Shown: positions 33,791-43,735, counted from the stretch's first letter. The stretch: 64,000 bases of DNA from Pontixanthobacter aestiaquae (GCF_009827455.1 NZ_WTYZ01000001.1:1683001-1747000), one strand, 5' to 3'. Notes: generated by a model from the letters alone, not told the origin. Program-made: numbers and translations.

Positions 33791-36019
33791 TCACGGCAGT
33801 TTGAAGGCGATGAACGCATTACCCGTTTCGACTCTGTCATCGTAAATCGCCAACGTCCCGCCACCTGTTGCGGGTATGACAACATATTGCTCACCATTGT
33901 AGGAGTAGGTCATCGGCGGAGCTGAGCCGATATATGGAAGCTGGTGCGACCACAATTCTGTGCCGTTGGCGCTATCGAAGGCGTAAATCCGTTTGTCCTT
34001 TGTGCCCGATGCAAACAACAATCCGGAAGCCGTTGTTAGGAGACCGCCAAAATTCTCAGTGCCCGTTCCGTCAATGCCTCGCTGTTCCAATGCCAAGTGC
34101 CGGCCAAATGGAATTTGCCAGTCGATCTTACCTGTCGCCAGATTGATCCGGCTCAGCGTCCCCCAAGGCGGTTTCGAACCCGGAAAGCCTTCTACATCGT
34201 AAAGCCGTCGGTATTCAGCGCGGCGGTATCGCGGAAATTTACTACCGGTTGCGGTGCCTGACGACAGATAACCAAGCACTTGCTGCAATTGCTGATCATC
34301 AAGATGGACCGCTGGCATAGCCTGTTGACCTTTGAGAATAATCGATGTGAGGGCCTCGTCACTCATCCGATAACCGGCGTCCTGAATGTTCGGACCCACG
34401 CCGCCACCCAACTCGCTACCATGGCATGATGCACAGTTCTGCTCATAAACCGTCCGACCAAGATGCGTGCTGTCGAGCATGACCTTCTGTTCCGGAACCA
34501 AGCCGAGAATGGAGGGCACGTTGTTGGCGGCGATGAAAACCGAACCATCGCTTGGGTCGGCTGCCGCCCCAGGCCATTCTGCGCCGCCATGAAGGCCATA
34601 GAACACCAAATCTTGGTTGGGGCTGGGCGGCGTAAAGAATCCAAATAAGGAGTTGCTCAATTGTGCCAATACGGAAGCGCGGTTTTCTTCCCCAATATCG
34701 GTCACTTCGTCTTGCGAGAATACTTGACGAGCGAAGGGCACAGGCAAAATCGGATCGGGCTGATATGTTGCTGTCCGCTCGCCGGGGACGGTTGATGTGG
34801 GTGCCCGCCGCAACCGCCAGTCGAAAATTGGCTGACCGCTTAGCCGGTCAAGCAACAGCATGTTGCCTTGCTTGGTAGGTGTGGCAACCACATCAATTTT
34901 CTGCCCGTCAAGCGTGATTGAGGTTAGTACCGAGGCTGCTGGAATGTCGAGATCCCAAAGGTCGTGTGCAATCTCTTGGAAGCGCCACAACGTCTCTCCG
35001 GTCGCGATATCTATCGCAATCACGCTGCTTGAACCGGGGTTTGGGCCGGGGCGCTCGACACCCACAAGTACCGGGCCGGGGTTTCCGGTGCTGACGAAGG
35101 CTATGCATCGCGCCTGGTCAACCGAGAAACCGCCCCATGGATTTGCGCCGGCCTGTTTCGACGGTCGGCCGCCTGTGCCGGTTGGTAGATCGTCCGGAAT
35201 GAGCTCCGTTGACCAAAGTAGATCACCTGTATCGATGTCAAAAGCTTGCAGTGCGGGGTTTTCGCCGGTGTTGGCGCTAACCACAGTATCACCGCAAATG
35301 GCTGGCGCTACTTTCGCGACGCCTGAAAGGCGGACTTTACCGCCGTCCAAAATACTCGTTGGCTCGCCCGTATCGACCGCGATGGCGTGCAGGTTAGCGC
35401 CGGATGCAAAAAAGACGGCATTGTGGGATTCAGAAAATATCAGACCACGCTTTGCTGGCTCTGGTCCGTACGCTTTGGCCTCCCATTGCGGTTCGCCGGT
35501 GCCCGGATCAATCGCGATAATTGAGTTTCGTGCAGTCGGGAAAATTAGTCGGTCAGCAGCAAAGATTGGTGTTGCTTGAACATTGCCGTTCTCCTGATCT
35601 TCATAGGTCCAGGCTACGTCAAGTTGCGCCACATTTTCTGGCGACACCTCATCAAGCGACGAATATCGGAGTGCTGCTGCCCCCCCCGTACTACGGTGCC
35701 ATGTCTGATAGTTGGCCTCAGGTTGAGCGATATGAGGGGTTCGCTTCTCTGCAGCCAAGGCAGGAATAGTTCTGTACAATGGCAGTGACGCACGTTCGAC
35801 CGGGTCTTCCAATGCAAACTCGGACTCGGATGTTCTGCGGTCGTAATAATAGTCCTGTACTGCGACGATTTGCCGATGTGCAATGCGGTTTACCCCATCA
35901 AAAATGTCCGGAAAGAATACCGCGAGCGTGGCGTAAACTATTGCAGCAAGCAGCGAGCCAATACCCAACGCGAATGCTAGCGTCTTCCACTGGAACAGGC
36001 GACGGATCGCGCTAGCCAT
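33791..36019 (-). CDS. Membrane-anchored PQQ quinoprotein dehydrogenase with internal cytochrome c domain
   Basis: 742 residues. An N-terminal membrane helix (about 13-37) anchors a periplasmic PQQ beta-propeller: LDVAWTYEDQ, ENGNVQATPIFA, HDLWDLDIPA and repeated DxxTGExxW blade motifs, as in glucose or alcohol dehydrogenases. Between blades, residues about 515-590 hold a cytochrome c domain with haem motif Cys529-Ala-Ser-Cys532-His533 and a probable Met568 ligand (QQAMPAVHL). The propeller then resumes to the C-terminus. Substrate unknown; electrons probably pass from PQQ to haem to the respiratory chain. Four bases from the nitroreductase stop, so possibly one transcript. Confidence 0.88.
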   Translation of the reverse strand: MASAIRRLFQWKTLAFALGIGSLLAAIVYATLAVFFPDIFDGVNRIAHRQIVAVQDYYYDRRTSESEFALEDPVERASLPLYRTIPALAAEKRTPHIAQPEANYQTWHRSTGGAAALRYSSLDEVSPENVAQLDVAWTYEDQENGNVQATPIFAADRLIFPTARNSIIAIDPGTGEPQWEAKAYGPEPAKRGLIFSESHNAVFFASGANLHAIAVDTGEPTSILDGGKVRLSGVAKVAPAICGDTVVSANTGENPALQAFDIDTGDLLWSTELIPDDLPTGTGGRPSKQAGANPWGGFSVDQARCIAFVSTGNPGPVLVGVERPGPNPGSSSVIAIDIATGETLWRFQEIAHDLWDLDIPAASVLTSITLDGQKIDVVATPTKQGNMLLLDRLSGQPIFDWRLRRAPTSTVPGERTATYQPDPILPVPFARQVFSQDEVTDIGEENRASVLAQLSNSLFGFFTPPSPNQDLVFYGLHGGAEWPGAAADPSDGSVFIAANNVPSILGLVPEQKVMLDSTHLGRTVYEQNCASCHGSELGGGVGPNIQDAGYRMSDEALTSIILKGQQAMPAVHLDDQQLQQVLGYLSSGTATGSKFPRYRRAEYRRLYDVEGFPGSKPPWGTLSRINLATGKIDWQIPFGRHLALEQRGIDGTGTENFGGLLTTASGLLFASGTKDKRIYAFDSANGTELWSHQLPYIGSAPPMTYSYNGEQYVVIPATGGGTLAIYDDRVETGNAFIAFKLP

Positions 36020-36022
36020 AAG

Positions 36023-36700
36023 TCAATCTCCGAACCCTACAAACCGCGCGGCTTCGTCCACTTTCCGGCGGGTGATCTTCACCGGATTGGCGGGGAAGTC
36101 CTCATCGGGCCAGCCCATGGCGACGGCTTTCATGATCACTTGATCGTCGGGAATACCGGCATGTTCGCGCACCACCGGGCTTTGCATGATCCCTTGCGAA
36201 TTGATGACGCAGCCGAGGCCGCGTGACCATGCAGCATTGACCAGGGCGGTTGTGACGGCGCCGCAATCGAAGGCGGTGTCGTCGCTATCGGATAGCTCTT
36301 TGTCATAGGAGATAATCACGCAGACCGGAGCATCGAACTGGCGGAAACCGCGCAGAACCCAGTCCTGCCGTTTTTCCTTATCGTCCCGCTCGATGCCCAT
36401 CGCTTCGAACAGCTGGATCGCGCAGCCGACCTGCCGGTCGCGGTGGACGCCTTGAAAAGGATGGCCGCGGCGAAATTCGCGGCTGTCGGGTTCGCCCGCA
36501 AGAATGCGTTCGGTATTGCCCTTGCGAATGCGGTCGAGCGGCTCGCCTGCGATGATATGAAAATGATAGGGCTGGGTGTTCATCGAGGAGGGCGAGCGCA
36601 TTGCCAGCGCCAGAATTTCCTCGATCAATTCGCGCGGTACCGGCTTGTCGAGATAGCCGCGAATGCTGCGGCGGCCGAGGACGACGTCGTCATAGTTCAT
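36023..36700 (-). CDS. Nitroreductase family protein
   Basis: 225 residues of the FMN-dependent nitroreductase/flavin reductase fold. RRSIRGYLDKPVPRELI holds the FMN phosphate-binding Arg, SPSSMNTQPYHFHIIAG is the family loop, and the C-terminal GWPDEDFPANPVKITRRKVDEAARFVGFGD closes the fold. It reduces nitro groups or quinones with NAD(P)H. Lies directly upstream of the quinoprotein gene on the same strand. Substrate not predictable. The same C-terminal tail appears in a tiny ORF at 33632. Confidence 0.9.
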   Translation of the reverse strand: MNYDDVVLGRRSIRGYLDKPVPRELIEEILALAMRSPSSMNTQPYHFHIIAGEPLDRIRKGNTERILAGEPDSREFRRGHPFQGVHRDRQVGCAIQLFEAMGIERDDKEKRQDWVLRGFRQFDAPVCVIISYDKELSDSDDTAFDCGAVTTALVNAAWSRGLGCVINSQGIMQSPVVREHAGIPDDQVIMKAVAMGWPDEDFPANPVKITRRKVDEAARFVGFGD

Positions 36701-36797
36701 GGATGGAGATGCCTTTGGAATACGAAAGAATGCATTTGCGCGGACAGTTACACGCTTCGCGCCTTCGCGAAAGGCCGGATGTGTGAGCGCGGGATTA

Positions 36798-36826
36798 TTC
36801 TCAGGAGGCGAGGCTCAATTGCCTCG
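36798..36826 (-). terminator. Weak terminator after the GGDEF/EAL gene
   Basis: A GCGAGGC-AATTGA-GCCTCGC hairpin lies immediately after the minus-strand stop codon at 36827. There is no T-run, so it may act through Rho or as a stabilising 3' hairpin. Confidence 0.35.
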
Positions 36827-39013
36827 CTACGCAGTAATACTACTGGGCGCGATCTCGAGGAATTTGGGCTTGGATTCATTGCGCTTGCCATCGGTTGGGC
36901 CGGCGGTTCCCGGTTTCTGGGGCAAGCCTGCGGCGGCTATGGTGTAGGGCGGCACGCGGTGGCGCGTACACAAACCGCCCGATCCATCACTGGTGAGCTG
37001 CGTTTCGAACTCCACGCCAAAGCCGGTTTCCTGGGTGTGGATGACCTTGCTCACAGCAAGCTGCCCCTCGCCGAGATCGAGCACCACTTCGGTACCGATA
37101 TCAACGCCGACAATACCCTCAATACCCGCGCCATTGCGCGAGAGATTGCGCATCACGGCGTTGTAATAATAGTCTTCATGGATCACGCCGATGCGGCGGA
37201 AAACGGTGCGGCGGTCGGGGCGATACTTATCCGGGCCGTCCGGCTCGATCACAAAGTCGCCCTGCTTGATCCGTTCGAGCACTTCCTCGCGCAGCAATGG
37301 CCGGGAATAGATGAAGCCTTGAACCAGTTTCGCGCCTTTGGATTTGACCACTTCGAGCTGGTCAAATGCTTCGACGCCCTCGACGGTCGTTTCCATATTC
37401 AGCGCGCTCGACAGACCGACGATAGCGGCGATGATCTTGGCGCTGTTCTTGTCCTTCTGGGTACAGCTTTCAACGAAGCTCTTATCGACCTTGATCTTGT
37501 CGAACGGGGCGGAACGCAGATAGCTGAGCGAGGAGTAGCCGGTACCGAAATCGTCCAGCGCGAGCCGCACGCCAAGCTTTTTGAGATTGGCGAACATCTG
37601 CTCGGTTTCGATGCTGTCGCCGACGAAGATACTCTCGGTCAGCTCAAGCTCCAGACGATCGGGTGCGAGACCCGAATGCGCGAGGGCGTTCGCAACCACC
37701 GCAGGCAATCCGGGATTGGCGAATTGCACTGCCGACACATTGACCGCGATCCGGACGCTATTGGGCCATTCGGCTGCCGTTTCACACGCGGTGCGCAGCG
37801 CCCATTCGCCGAGATTGTTGATCAGATCGCTTTCTTCGGCGACCGGAATAAACGAGCTTGGGCTAACTTCGCCGCGCTCAGGGTGTTCCCACCGCATCAG
37901 CGCTTCAAGGCAGACTACAGCGCCGCTTTTGATCGATACGACAGGCTGATATTCCAGCCGCAGCTGATCGGCCTCCAGCGCGATCCGCAGATCATCAAGC
38001 AGGTTTTCGCGCTCCTGCTCCTCGTTTTTGAGGTCGGCCGCATAGAAGCGGAACTGACCGCGACCACCGTTCTTGGCGGCGTAGAGTGCAAGGTCGGCGC
38101 TACGGATGATATTTTCGCGCTCTTCGCCGTCGAAGGGCGCAACCGCGATGCCGACAGACGCACCGATAATGGCGCGTTTGCTGTCTTCGAGCGGGTAGGG
38201 CTGCGACAGGATCTGGATGATTTTGTCGGCCAGTTCACCCAGCTTGCCGCGATCATCTTCGTCGGGAATCAGGACCTGGAATTCGTCGCCGCCCAGACGC
38301 GCAATGTGGCCGCGATCACCGACGATCGAGCGAAGGCGTTCGGCGACTTCGATCAGCAATGCATCGCCGGCTTGATGGCCGAGCGTGTCATTGACGCGTT
38401 TGAACTTGTCCAGGTCCATCATCATCAGCGCAAAGGAACGGTTGGATGTCTTGAGCGCTGCAATTCGCGCGTCTATCTGGCGCTCCATATGATGCCGGTT
38501 AGCAAGGCTGGTCAGCGAGTCATAATCGGCCAGTTTGGAATCGATCAGCTTGCGCTCATATTCGCGGGTCACATCATGCGCCGCTCCCCGATAGCCAATG
38601 AACTCCCCCTCGTCATCACGCACCGGATGACCGGAGAGCGACCACCATGTCTGGCGTATATTTTCTCTCGGATTGTCGAGCGCAAAGCGAACGATCTGAT
38701 CGCGGATTTTGTTGCGGGCTTTCAGTTGAAATTTGAGCGAGCGACCGTTGTTGTCGCTTTCATTGATCTCATCCAGCTCGAAAATTTCATCGAACGGGCG
38801 ATCCATCAGATCACCCGTGGTCCGGCCGAGTTTTTCGGTCGCCTGATCGGCGAGGTAAATCAGTTTTCCGGCAGCATCTGTTGCCCAAATCCAGCCGACC
38901 CCGGCCTTGTCGAATTCATCGAGAATGCGCAGGCGCAATGCATCGCCGCTAGCAACGGGAATGGCTTTTTCGGGCTTGCTGGTCAGCCCCTGAAGAAAAC
39001 CCTTCATCGCCAT
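36827..39013 (-). CDS. PAS-GGDEF-EAL-PilZ cyclic-di-GMP signalling protein
   Basis: 728 residues. An N-terminal PAS fold covers about 30-150 (GVGWIWATDAAGKLIYL, HDVTREYER), a GGDEF domain about 160-325 with intact GGDEF at about 241-245, and an EAL domain about 340-590 with LEALMRWEHP and later LALDDFGTGYSSLSYL. A C-terminal PilZ-like domain covers about 605-728 (RRTVFRRIGV, NLSRNGAGIEG). It could make, degrade or only sense cyclic-di-GMP; no inhibitory RxxD site is visible before GGDEF. Cytoplasmic. Regulates motility or surface life in relatives; here linked to no obvious target gene. Confidence 0.93.
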   Translation of the reverse strand: MAMKGFLQGLTSKPEKAIPVASGDALRLRILDEFDKAGVGWIWATDAAGKLIYLADQATEKLGRTTGDLMDRPFDEIFELDEINESDNNGRSLKFQLKARNKIRDQIVRFALDNPRENIRQTWWSLSGHPVRDDEGEFIGYRGAAHDVTREYERKLIDSKLADYDSLTSLANRHHMERQIDARIAALKTSNRSFALMMMDLDKFKRVNDTLGHQAGDALLIEVAERLRSIVGDRGHIARLGGDEFQVLIPDEDDRGKLGELADKIIQILSQPYPLEDSKRAIIGASVGIAVAPFDGEERENIIRSADLALYAAKNGGRGQFRFYAADLKNEEQERENLLDDLRIALEADQLRLEYQPVVSIKSGAVVCLEALMRWEHPERGEVSPSSFIPVAEESDLINNLGEWALRTACETAAEWPNSVRIAVNVSAVQFANPGLPAVVANALAHSGLAPDRLELELTESIFVGDSIETEQMFANLKKLGVRLALDDFGTGYSSLSYLRSAPFDKIKVDKSFVESCTQKDKNSAKIIAAIVGLSSALNMETTVEGVEAFDQLEVVKSKGAKLVQGFIYSRPLLREEVLERIKQGDFVIEPDGPDKYRPDRRTVFRRIGVIHEDYYYNAVMRNLSRNGAGIEGIVGVDIGTEVVLDLGEGQLAVSKVIHTQETGFGVEFETQLTSDGSGGLCTRHRVPPYTIAAAGLPQKPGTAGPTDGKRNESKPKFLEIAPSSITA

Positions 39014-39114
39014 AAACGGCCTAGCTCACCAAAGTTTGCGCAAAACACATGCGTTGTGGCTAGCCTGTGATGGTTAATATCGTTTTAAGAACCGGTGCTG
39101 TTGATCGGTGGAAT

Positions 39115-40335
39115 TCAGGCGGCCTTCTGCAATTCCAGATCCAGCCGATCCCATATCTCGACCAGAGCTTCGGTCAACTCGTCCATCATCGCTTCGGTAT
39201 GGGCGGGGCCGGGGGTGAAACGCAGACGCTCGGTGCCGCGCGGAACTGTCGGGTAATTGATCGGCTGCACATAGGCGCCGTATTCGGCCAGCAAGATATC
39301 GCTGATCTTCTTGGCGCGAACCGGATCGCCGACCATCAGTGGAACGATATGCGTTTCGCTGATCGTCACCGGAAGGCCGGCGGCGGCGAATTTGGTCTTC
39401 AGCATGGCGGCGTTATGCTGCTGCGCATCGCGTTCTTCGCTCGACGATTTGAGGTGCTTCACAGCCGCGAGCACACCTGCAACCAATGCCGGGCTGAGCG
39501 ACGTCGTGAAGATGAAACCGGGCGCGTAAGACCGTATGCAATCGACGATCTTCTTGTCCGCAGCGATATAGCCGCCCATCACGCCGAAGGCCTTGCCGAG
39601 TGTGCCTTCGATAATGTCGATCCGGTCAGCGGCTTCATCGCGCTGCGAGATACCGCCACCGGTCTCTCCATACATGCCCACTGCATGCACTTCGTCGATG
39701 TAAGTGAGAGCGTTGTATTTCTCGGCCAGATCGCAAATCGCATGGATCGGCGCGACATCGCCGTCCATCGAATAGACGCTTTCAAAAGCGATCAGCTTGG
39801 GCGTGTCAGGGTCTTCTGCCGCGAGCAATTCTTCCAGATGTACCAGATCATTGTGCCGGAAGACACGCTTCGGACAGCCCGAGTTGCGGATACCTGCGAT
39901 CATACTGGCGTGGTTCAGCGCGTCGGAGAAAATCACGCAGCCGGGCAGCAGTTTCGCCATGGTCGAGAGCGTTGCATCGTTGGACACATAACCGCTGGTG
40001 AAGAGCAATGCGGCTTCCTTGCCGTGCAGTTCGGCCAGCTCATGCTCCAGCTCGACGTGGTAATGCGTGTTGCCGCCAATATTGCGCGTTCCGCCAGAGC
40101 CTGCGCCGACATCATGCAGCGCTCCCTCCATCGCTTCGATAACTTTGGGATGCTGGCCCATGGCGAGGTAATCGTTGGAGCACCAGACGGTGATCGGCTT
40201 GGGGCCGTTATGACCGTGGAAACAGCGCGCATTGGGGTATGCGCCTTTGTTGCGAAGGATATCGATGAACACGCGGTAACGCCCTTCGGAGTGCAGGCGG
40301 TCAATCGCGGAATCGAAAATCTGGTCGTAATTCAT
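39115..40335 (-). CDS. hemA: 5-aminolevulinate synthase
   Basis: A 406-residue PLP enzyme that condenses glycine and succinyl-CoA to 5-aminolevulinate, the first step of haem synthesis in alphaproteobacteria. The PLP lysine is Lys248 in [11 protein letters not shown], preceded by [14 protein letters not shown], and [13 protein letters not shown] holds the aspartate that pairs with [16 protein letters not shown] is also conserved. ATG 40335 ([12 protein letters not shown]) matches the family start; the longer frame to 40371 does not. It stands alone on the minus strand. Confidence 0.97.
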   Translation of the reverse strand: MNYDQIFDSAIDRLHSEGRYRVFIDILRNKGAYPNARCFHGHNGPKPITVWCSNDYLAMGQHPKVIEAMEGALHDVGAGSGGTRNIGGNTHYHVELEHELAELHGKEAALLFTSGYVSNDATLSTMAKLLPGCVIFSDALNHASMIAGIRNSGCPKRVFRHNDLVHLEELLAAEDPDTPKLIAFESVYSMDGDVAPIHAICDLAEKYNALTYIDEVHAVGMYGETGGGISQRDEAADRIDIIEGTLGKAFGVMGGYIAADKKIVDCIRSYAPGFIFTTSLSPALVAGVLAAVKHLKSSSEERDAQQHNAAMLKTKFAAAGLPVTISETHIVPLMVGDPVRAKKISDILLAEYGAYVQPINYPTVPRGTERLRFTPGPAHTEAMMDELTEALVEIWDRLDLELQKAA

Positions 40336-40438
40336 CGCAAACCTGCGGTCATCGCCAGTCGAATCCGGCATCCATCGCTGGGCGATTTAGTCCGAGGTTT
40401 CCACAATTTCCAGCCTGATCTTTGCGAATCGTTCGCGA

Positions 40439-41233
40439 TTAAAACCTATCAAGCTGATCGATTCCATGATCCGCAAATAGCCGAGCGAGGGGGGTAAACT
40501 GATCGAACGATCCGGTTGTGATCGCCAGGCTCGGAATGTCCGAGGCGAAGCTCTGTCCCTCGCACAGCGAGACGATGCGGCGCGCAATGCCCGCTGCGCC
40601 GTCGACGAAGGTAACGTTCGAACCGAAGGCAGCGCCCAGTTCGTCCACCAAAAGAGGAAAGTGCGTGCAGGCCAGAACGACCGTGTCGATTTGATCTCCG
40701 CCCGGTTGATCGCGCAGTCCGCTGACAGCATTAGCGATGGCATCGGTATCAAGCGCTTGGCCGCGCAATTTGGCCTCGGCAGCACGCACCAATCCGGGCG
40801 CGCCAAAACGAAGCAGTGTTTTGCCGTTTGCAAATCTCGTTTCCAGCCTGTCGACGTAGCCTTGGCGGATTGTGGCTTCGGTGCCGAGCAGACCGATGGT
40901 GCCCGTCTTGGTTATTGCAGCCGCAGGCTTGATCGCAGGCACGGTCCCGACAATCGGGATTTCCAGCACTTCGCGCACCATTTCCAGCGCAATGGTCGAG
41001 GCGGTATTGCAGGCAATGCAGGCAAGGCGAGGGCGATACCGCTCGCTCATCCGGCCGAGCAATCCGGCGACACGCGCCGCAATCTCAGCCTCGGATTTTG
41101 CGCCGTAGGGAAAGCCAGCCTGATCGGCGGCAAATACCACCGGAGCCGTTGGCAAGATTTTGCGCAACTCAGCGAGCACTGTAAGCCCGCCGACCCCGGA
41201 ATCGAAGATCAGGATAGGTGCCTCGGCTCTCAC
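40439..41233 (-). CDS. murI: Glutamate racemase
   Basis: A 264-residue enzyme that makes D-glutamate for peptidoglycan. The two catalytic cysteines are Cys75 (IACNTAST) and Cys189 (LACTHFPLL), and the N-terminal FDSGVGGLTVL is the substrate loop. The start is GTG 41233 with a modest RBS. Divergent from plsY across about 140 bases that carry a repeat copy. Confidence 0.96.
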   Translation of the reverse strand: MRAEAPILIFDSGVGGLTVLAELRKILPTAPVVFAADQAGFPYGAKSEAEIAARVAGLLGRMSERYRPRLACIACNTASTIALEMVREVLEIPIVGTVPAIKPAAAITKTGTIGLLGTEATIRQGYVDRLETRFANGKTLLRFGAPGLVRAAEAKLRGQALDTDAIANAVSGLRDQPGGDQIDTVVLACTHFPLLVDELGAAFGSNVTFVDGAAGIARRIVSLCEGQSFASDIPSLAITTGSFDQFTPLARLFADHGIDQLDRF

Positions 41234-41274
41234 AACTTACTCCAAAACCGTTCGAATTCGCGCAAAACTGCTTT

Positions 41275-41362
41275 TCCTGAGCTTGTGGCCGGACTGCCTT
41301 GCCTATACCCATGGCTCATGGCGAAAAACCAACCCTTCGACAAGCTCGGCCTTACGGGATAG
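41275..41362. repeat. Degenerate copy of the TTCGACAAGCTC palindromic repeat
   Basis: Left arm TCCTGAGCTTGT (41275-41286) and right arm CTTCGACAAGCTCGG pair with mismatches. The same family as the complete copy at 58621-58711, lying in the murI/plsY divergent region. Confidence 0.65.
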
Positions 41363-41371
41363 GGGGTAGCT

Positions 41372-41953
41372 ATGAACGAATTATGCGCCGCTCTACTGGG
41401 CTTTGCCCTTGGCTCGATCCCCTTCGGTTTGATCCTGACGAAAATGGCCGGATTGGGCGACGTCCGCGAGATTGGATCGGGCAGCATCGGTGCCACGAAT
41501 GTCCTGCGCACCGGCAATAAGGGGTTGGCAGCAGCGACTGTGCTTTTGGATGCCGCCAAGGGTGCGGTGCCGGTTTTGATCGCTGAGCATTTTCTTTCCG
41601 GAACAGGCGGAATAGCCGCCGTAGCAGCCGTTGCAGGGCACTGCTTCACGCCATGGCTGAAATTCAAAGGCGGCAAGGGATTTGCAACCGCCGCAGGTGT
41701 TTTGCTCGCGATGGCATGGCCGGTTATGCTGGTGTGTGCAGCGATTTGGGCGGCGACGCTCGCGGTCAGCCGAATTTCCTCGGTTTCGTCGATGACGACG
41801 GTTGTTGCTGCGCCAATTGCGGCATGGGCGATGGGCTATCCTGAAGTGATCGTCCCGTTGATCGCAGTCGCCATTATCGTGCTGATCCAGCACCGTGCCA
41901 ATATCGGTCGCCTGATGCGCGGCGAAGAACCCAAGGTCGGCAGCAAGTCTTGA
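41372..41953 (+). CDS. plsY: Glycerol-3-phosphate acyltransferase
   Basis: A 193-residue inner-membrane protein with five predicted membrane segments. PlsY transfers acyl from acyl-phosphate to glycerol-3-phosphate in phospholipid synthesis. Signatures: GSIPFGLIL, GDVREIGSGSIGATNVLRTG and later GHCFTPWLKFKGGKGFATA, which contain the substrate-binding loops. Preceded by a GGGGGTAG RBS. Confidence 0.95.
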   Translation: MNELCAALLGFALGSIPFGLILTKMAGLGDVREIGSGSIGATNVLRTGNKGLAAATVLLDAAKGAVPVLIAEHFLSGTGGIAAVAAVAGHCFTPWLKFKGGKGFATAAGVLLAMAWPVMLVCAAIWAATLAVSRISSVSSMTTVVAAPIAAWAMGYPEVIVPLIAVAIIVLIQHRANIGRLMRGEEPKVGSKS

Positions 41954-41963
41954 TGGCAAACGC

Positions 41964-43076
41964 GTGAGCCTCGACCAGGCAGAGGCTTTTGCGCGCATCC
42001 GCTTGTTGCGGTCGCCGAATATCGGGCCGGTCACTTACGCGCAGCTATTGGGACGGTTTGGTAACGCGGTTGCGGCGCTGGAGGCGCTACCCGATCTCGG
42101 CAAGCGAGGCGGACGCAGCTATCACCCTGCGAAACGCGAGCTAATCGAGCGCGAAGTAGCCGCGACCAAACAAGCTGGCGCGAAATATCTGTTTCACGAC
42201 TCACCCGACTATCCGACGCTTCTGCGTGAGTTGGAAAGCGCTCCGCCGATCCTGACATGGCGCGGAGACTTGTCTTTGGCGGCCAAGCCATGCGTCGCGA
42301 TGGTTGGCGCGCGCAATGCGTCCGCTGCTGCGGTAAAGCTGTCGCGCGATTTTGCCATGGGGCTGGCGGATGCGGGGTACATGGTGGTTTCGGGGCTTGC
42401 TCGCGGTATCGACGGGGCAGCGCACCAAGGTGCCCTAAGTTCTGGGCCCAGAACAATCGGCGTAATCGCCAGCGGCATCGAGATTGCTTACCCGCCGCAG
42501 CATGCCGAACTGCAGGAACAGATAGCCAGCGAGGGTCTGCTGCTGGCTGAGCAACCCCCAGGCACCGAACCGCGCGGCAGCCATTTCCCTAGCCGCAACC
42601 GGATTATTGCGGGGCTGGCTGCTGGTACGTTGGTGGTGGAAGCGGCGCAAAAGTCTGGCTCGCTGATTACGGCGCGTTTAGCCGGAGAGGCGGGCCGCGA
42701 GGTGATGGCCATCCCCGGAAGCCCGCTCGATGCGCGGTCGCAGGGCTGCAACCATCTGATCCGCGAAGGCGCCGTGTTGGTCCAATCAGTCGAAGATGTC
42801 GTGGAATTGCTGACCGGTTTCGATGGAAAACCTCGTTCCACCTTCCGCGAAACCGCTGCGCAGAAATTCGAATATGGCGAGGAACTGGCGGATACCGAGC
42901 CTGCTGATATCGCAAGCCTGCTCACAACCGCGCCGGTCGCTGTAGACGAACTGATCCGCCAGTCCGGCACCAGCGCAGCCGCGGTCCAGCTTGCATTGAT
43001 GGAGCTTGAGGTTACAGGGCAGTTACAACGACATGCGGCGGGGCGTGTCAGCTTGGCTAGGGGAGATCAACTATGA
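41964..43076 (+). CDS. dprA: DNA processing protein
   Basis: A 370-residue DprA/Smf protein. It loads RecA on incoming single-stranded DNA during natural transformation. The N-terminal HhH-like region is followed by a Rossmann-like core with VGARNASAAAVKLSRDFA, VVSGLARGIDGAAHQGAL, HFPSRNRIIAGLAAGTLVVEAA, and a C-terminal winged-helix segment. The start is GTG 41964, 11 bases after plsY. It overlaps the next gene by ATGA. Its presence does not by itself show competence. Confidence 0.95.
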   Translation: MSLDQAEAFARIRLLRSPNIGPVTYAQLLGRFGNAVAALEALPDLGKRGGRSYHPAKRELIEREVAATKQAGAKYLFHDSPDYPTLLRELESAPPILTWRGDLSLAAKPCVAMVGARNASAAAVKLSRDFAMGLADAGYMVVSGLARGIDGAAHQGALSSGPRTIGVIASGIEIAYPPQHAELQEQIASEGLLLAEQPPGTEPRGSHFPSRNRIIAGLAAGTLVVEAAQKSGSLITARLAGEAGREVMAIPGSPLDARSQGCNHLIREGAVLVQSVEDVVELLTGFDGKPRSTFRETAAQKFEYGEELADTEPADIASLLTTAPVAVDELIRQSGTSAAAVQLALMELEVTGQLQRHAAGRVSLARGDQL

Positions 43077-43735
43077 ACCCGGAAGACTCAGTTTCAAACC
43101 GGCTCGAAGCCTTCATCGACGAAAGCAAGCGATTGGTAGCATCCGCGCCTGCTGAGGTTTTAGGCTATATTGCGCTGCTCGCCGGCGTAGCGACTTGGGT
43201 TGACCTCCAGCTGTGGGACTATGGCGGTGAATTATTGGTTGGCGTAATTGGTCTTGTGGCGGGCTATTACTTGATGACGAATATGCTGATCAAATCGGGC
43301 TTGGTCACAGACGGAATGCGCGGAAGTTTTGGGGCATATTTCGGCGTGGGGATAGTGGTCGGCATAGGGACGACGATAGGATTGCTCCTATTGATCATTC
43401 CAGGGCTGCTACTAATTGTGCGTTGGATGCCAGCCTATGGCTATGTTCTGGCTGATGGAGAGTCGGTGTCTGACGCGTTAGGTAAAAGCTGGGACGTAAC
43501 CGGGGATCACTTTTGGCCAATTGCCATTATTGCTGGTGCTTTGGTGACCATTGCACTTAGTCCAGTCGCGGTAGCGGCATTTGCATTTGCGGATTATGAG
43601 ACGTTCTCGGTTCCGGTTATGGTGGGCATCAATGTTCTGACCTATCTCTCCGCGGCGCTTTCTACGGCAGTCGGGCTAGCTGTATATTCACTCTTAGCGT
43701 ACCCGGATCGCGAGGTTTCGGACGTTTTCGAGTGA
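43073..43735 (+). CDS. Multi-pass membrane protein of unknown function
   Basis: 220 residues with about five to six hydrophobic segments (from LGYIALLAGVATWV through VGLAVYSLLAYP) and a short cytoplasmic start. No catalytic motif seen. It overlaps the dprA stop as ATGA, so it is translated with dprA. The pattern of a central amphipathic loop (MPAYGYVLADGESVSDALGKSW) resembles GlpX-like/DUF975 membrane families, but I cannot assign one. Base composition by eye is slightly lower in GC than its neighbours. Confidence 0.7.
   Translation: MNPEDSVSNRLEAFIDESKRLVASAPAEVLGYIALLAGVATWVDLQLWDYGGELLVGVIGLVAGYYLMTNMLIKSGLVTDGMRGSFGAYFGVGIVVGIGTTIGLLLLIIPGLLLIVRWMPAYGYVLADGESVSDALGKSWDVTGDHFWPIAIIAGALVTIALSPVAVAAFAFADYETFSVPVMVGINVLTYLSAALSTAVGLAVYSLLAYPDREVSDVFE

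Noticed and set aside
36443..39070. 875-codon plus-strand open frame opposite the GGDEF/EAL gene
   Set aside because: It lies antisense to a protein with clear, intact domains. The translation has no family motif, and it arises from GC-rich codon bias.
39067..40497. 476-codon plus-strand open frame opposite hemA
   Set aside because: Shadow of hemA; the composition is typical of antisense frames and there is no motif.
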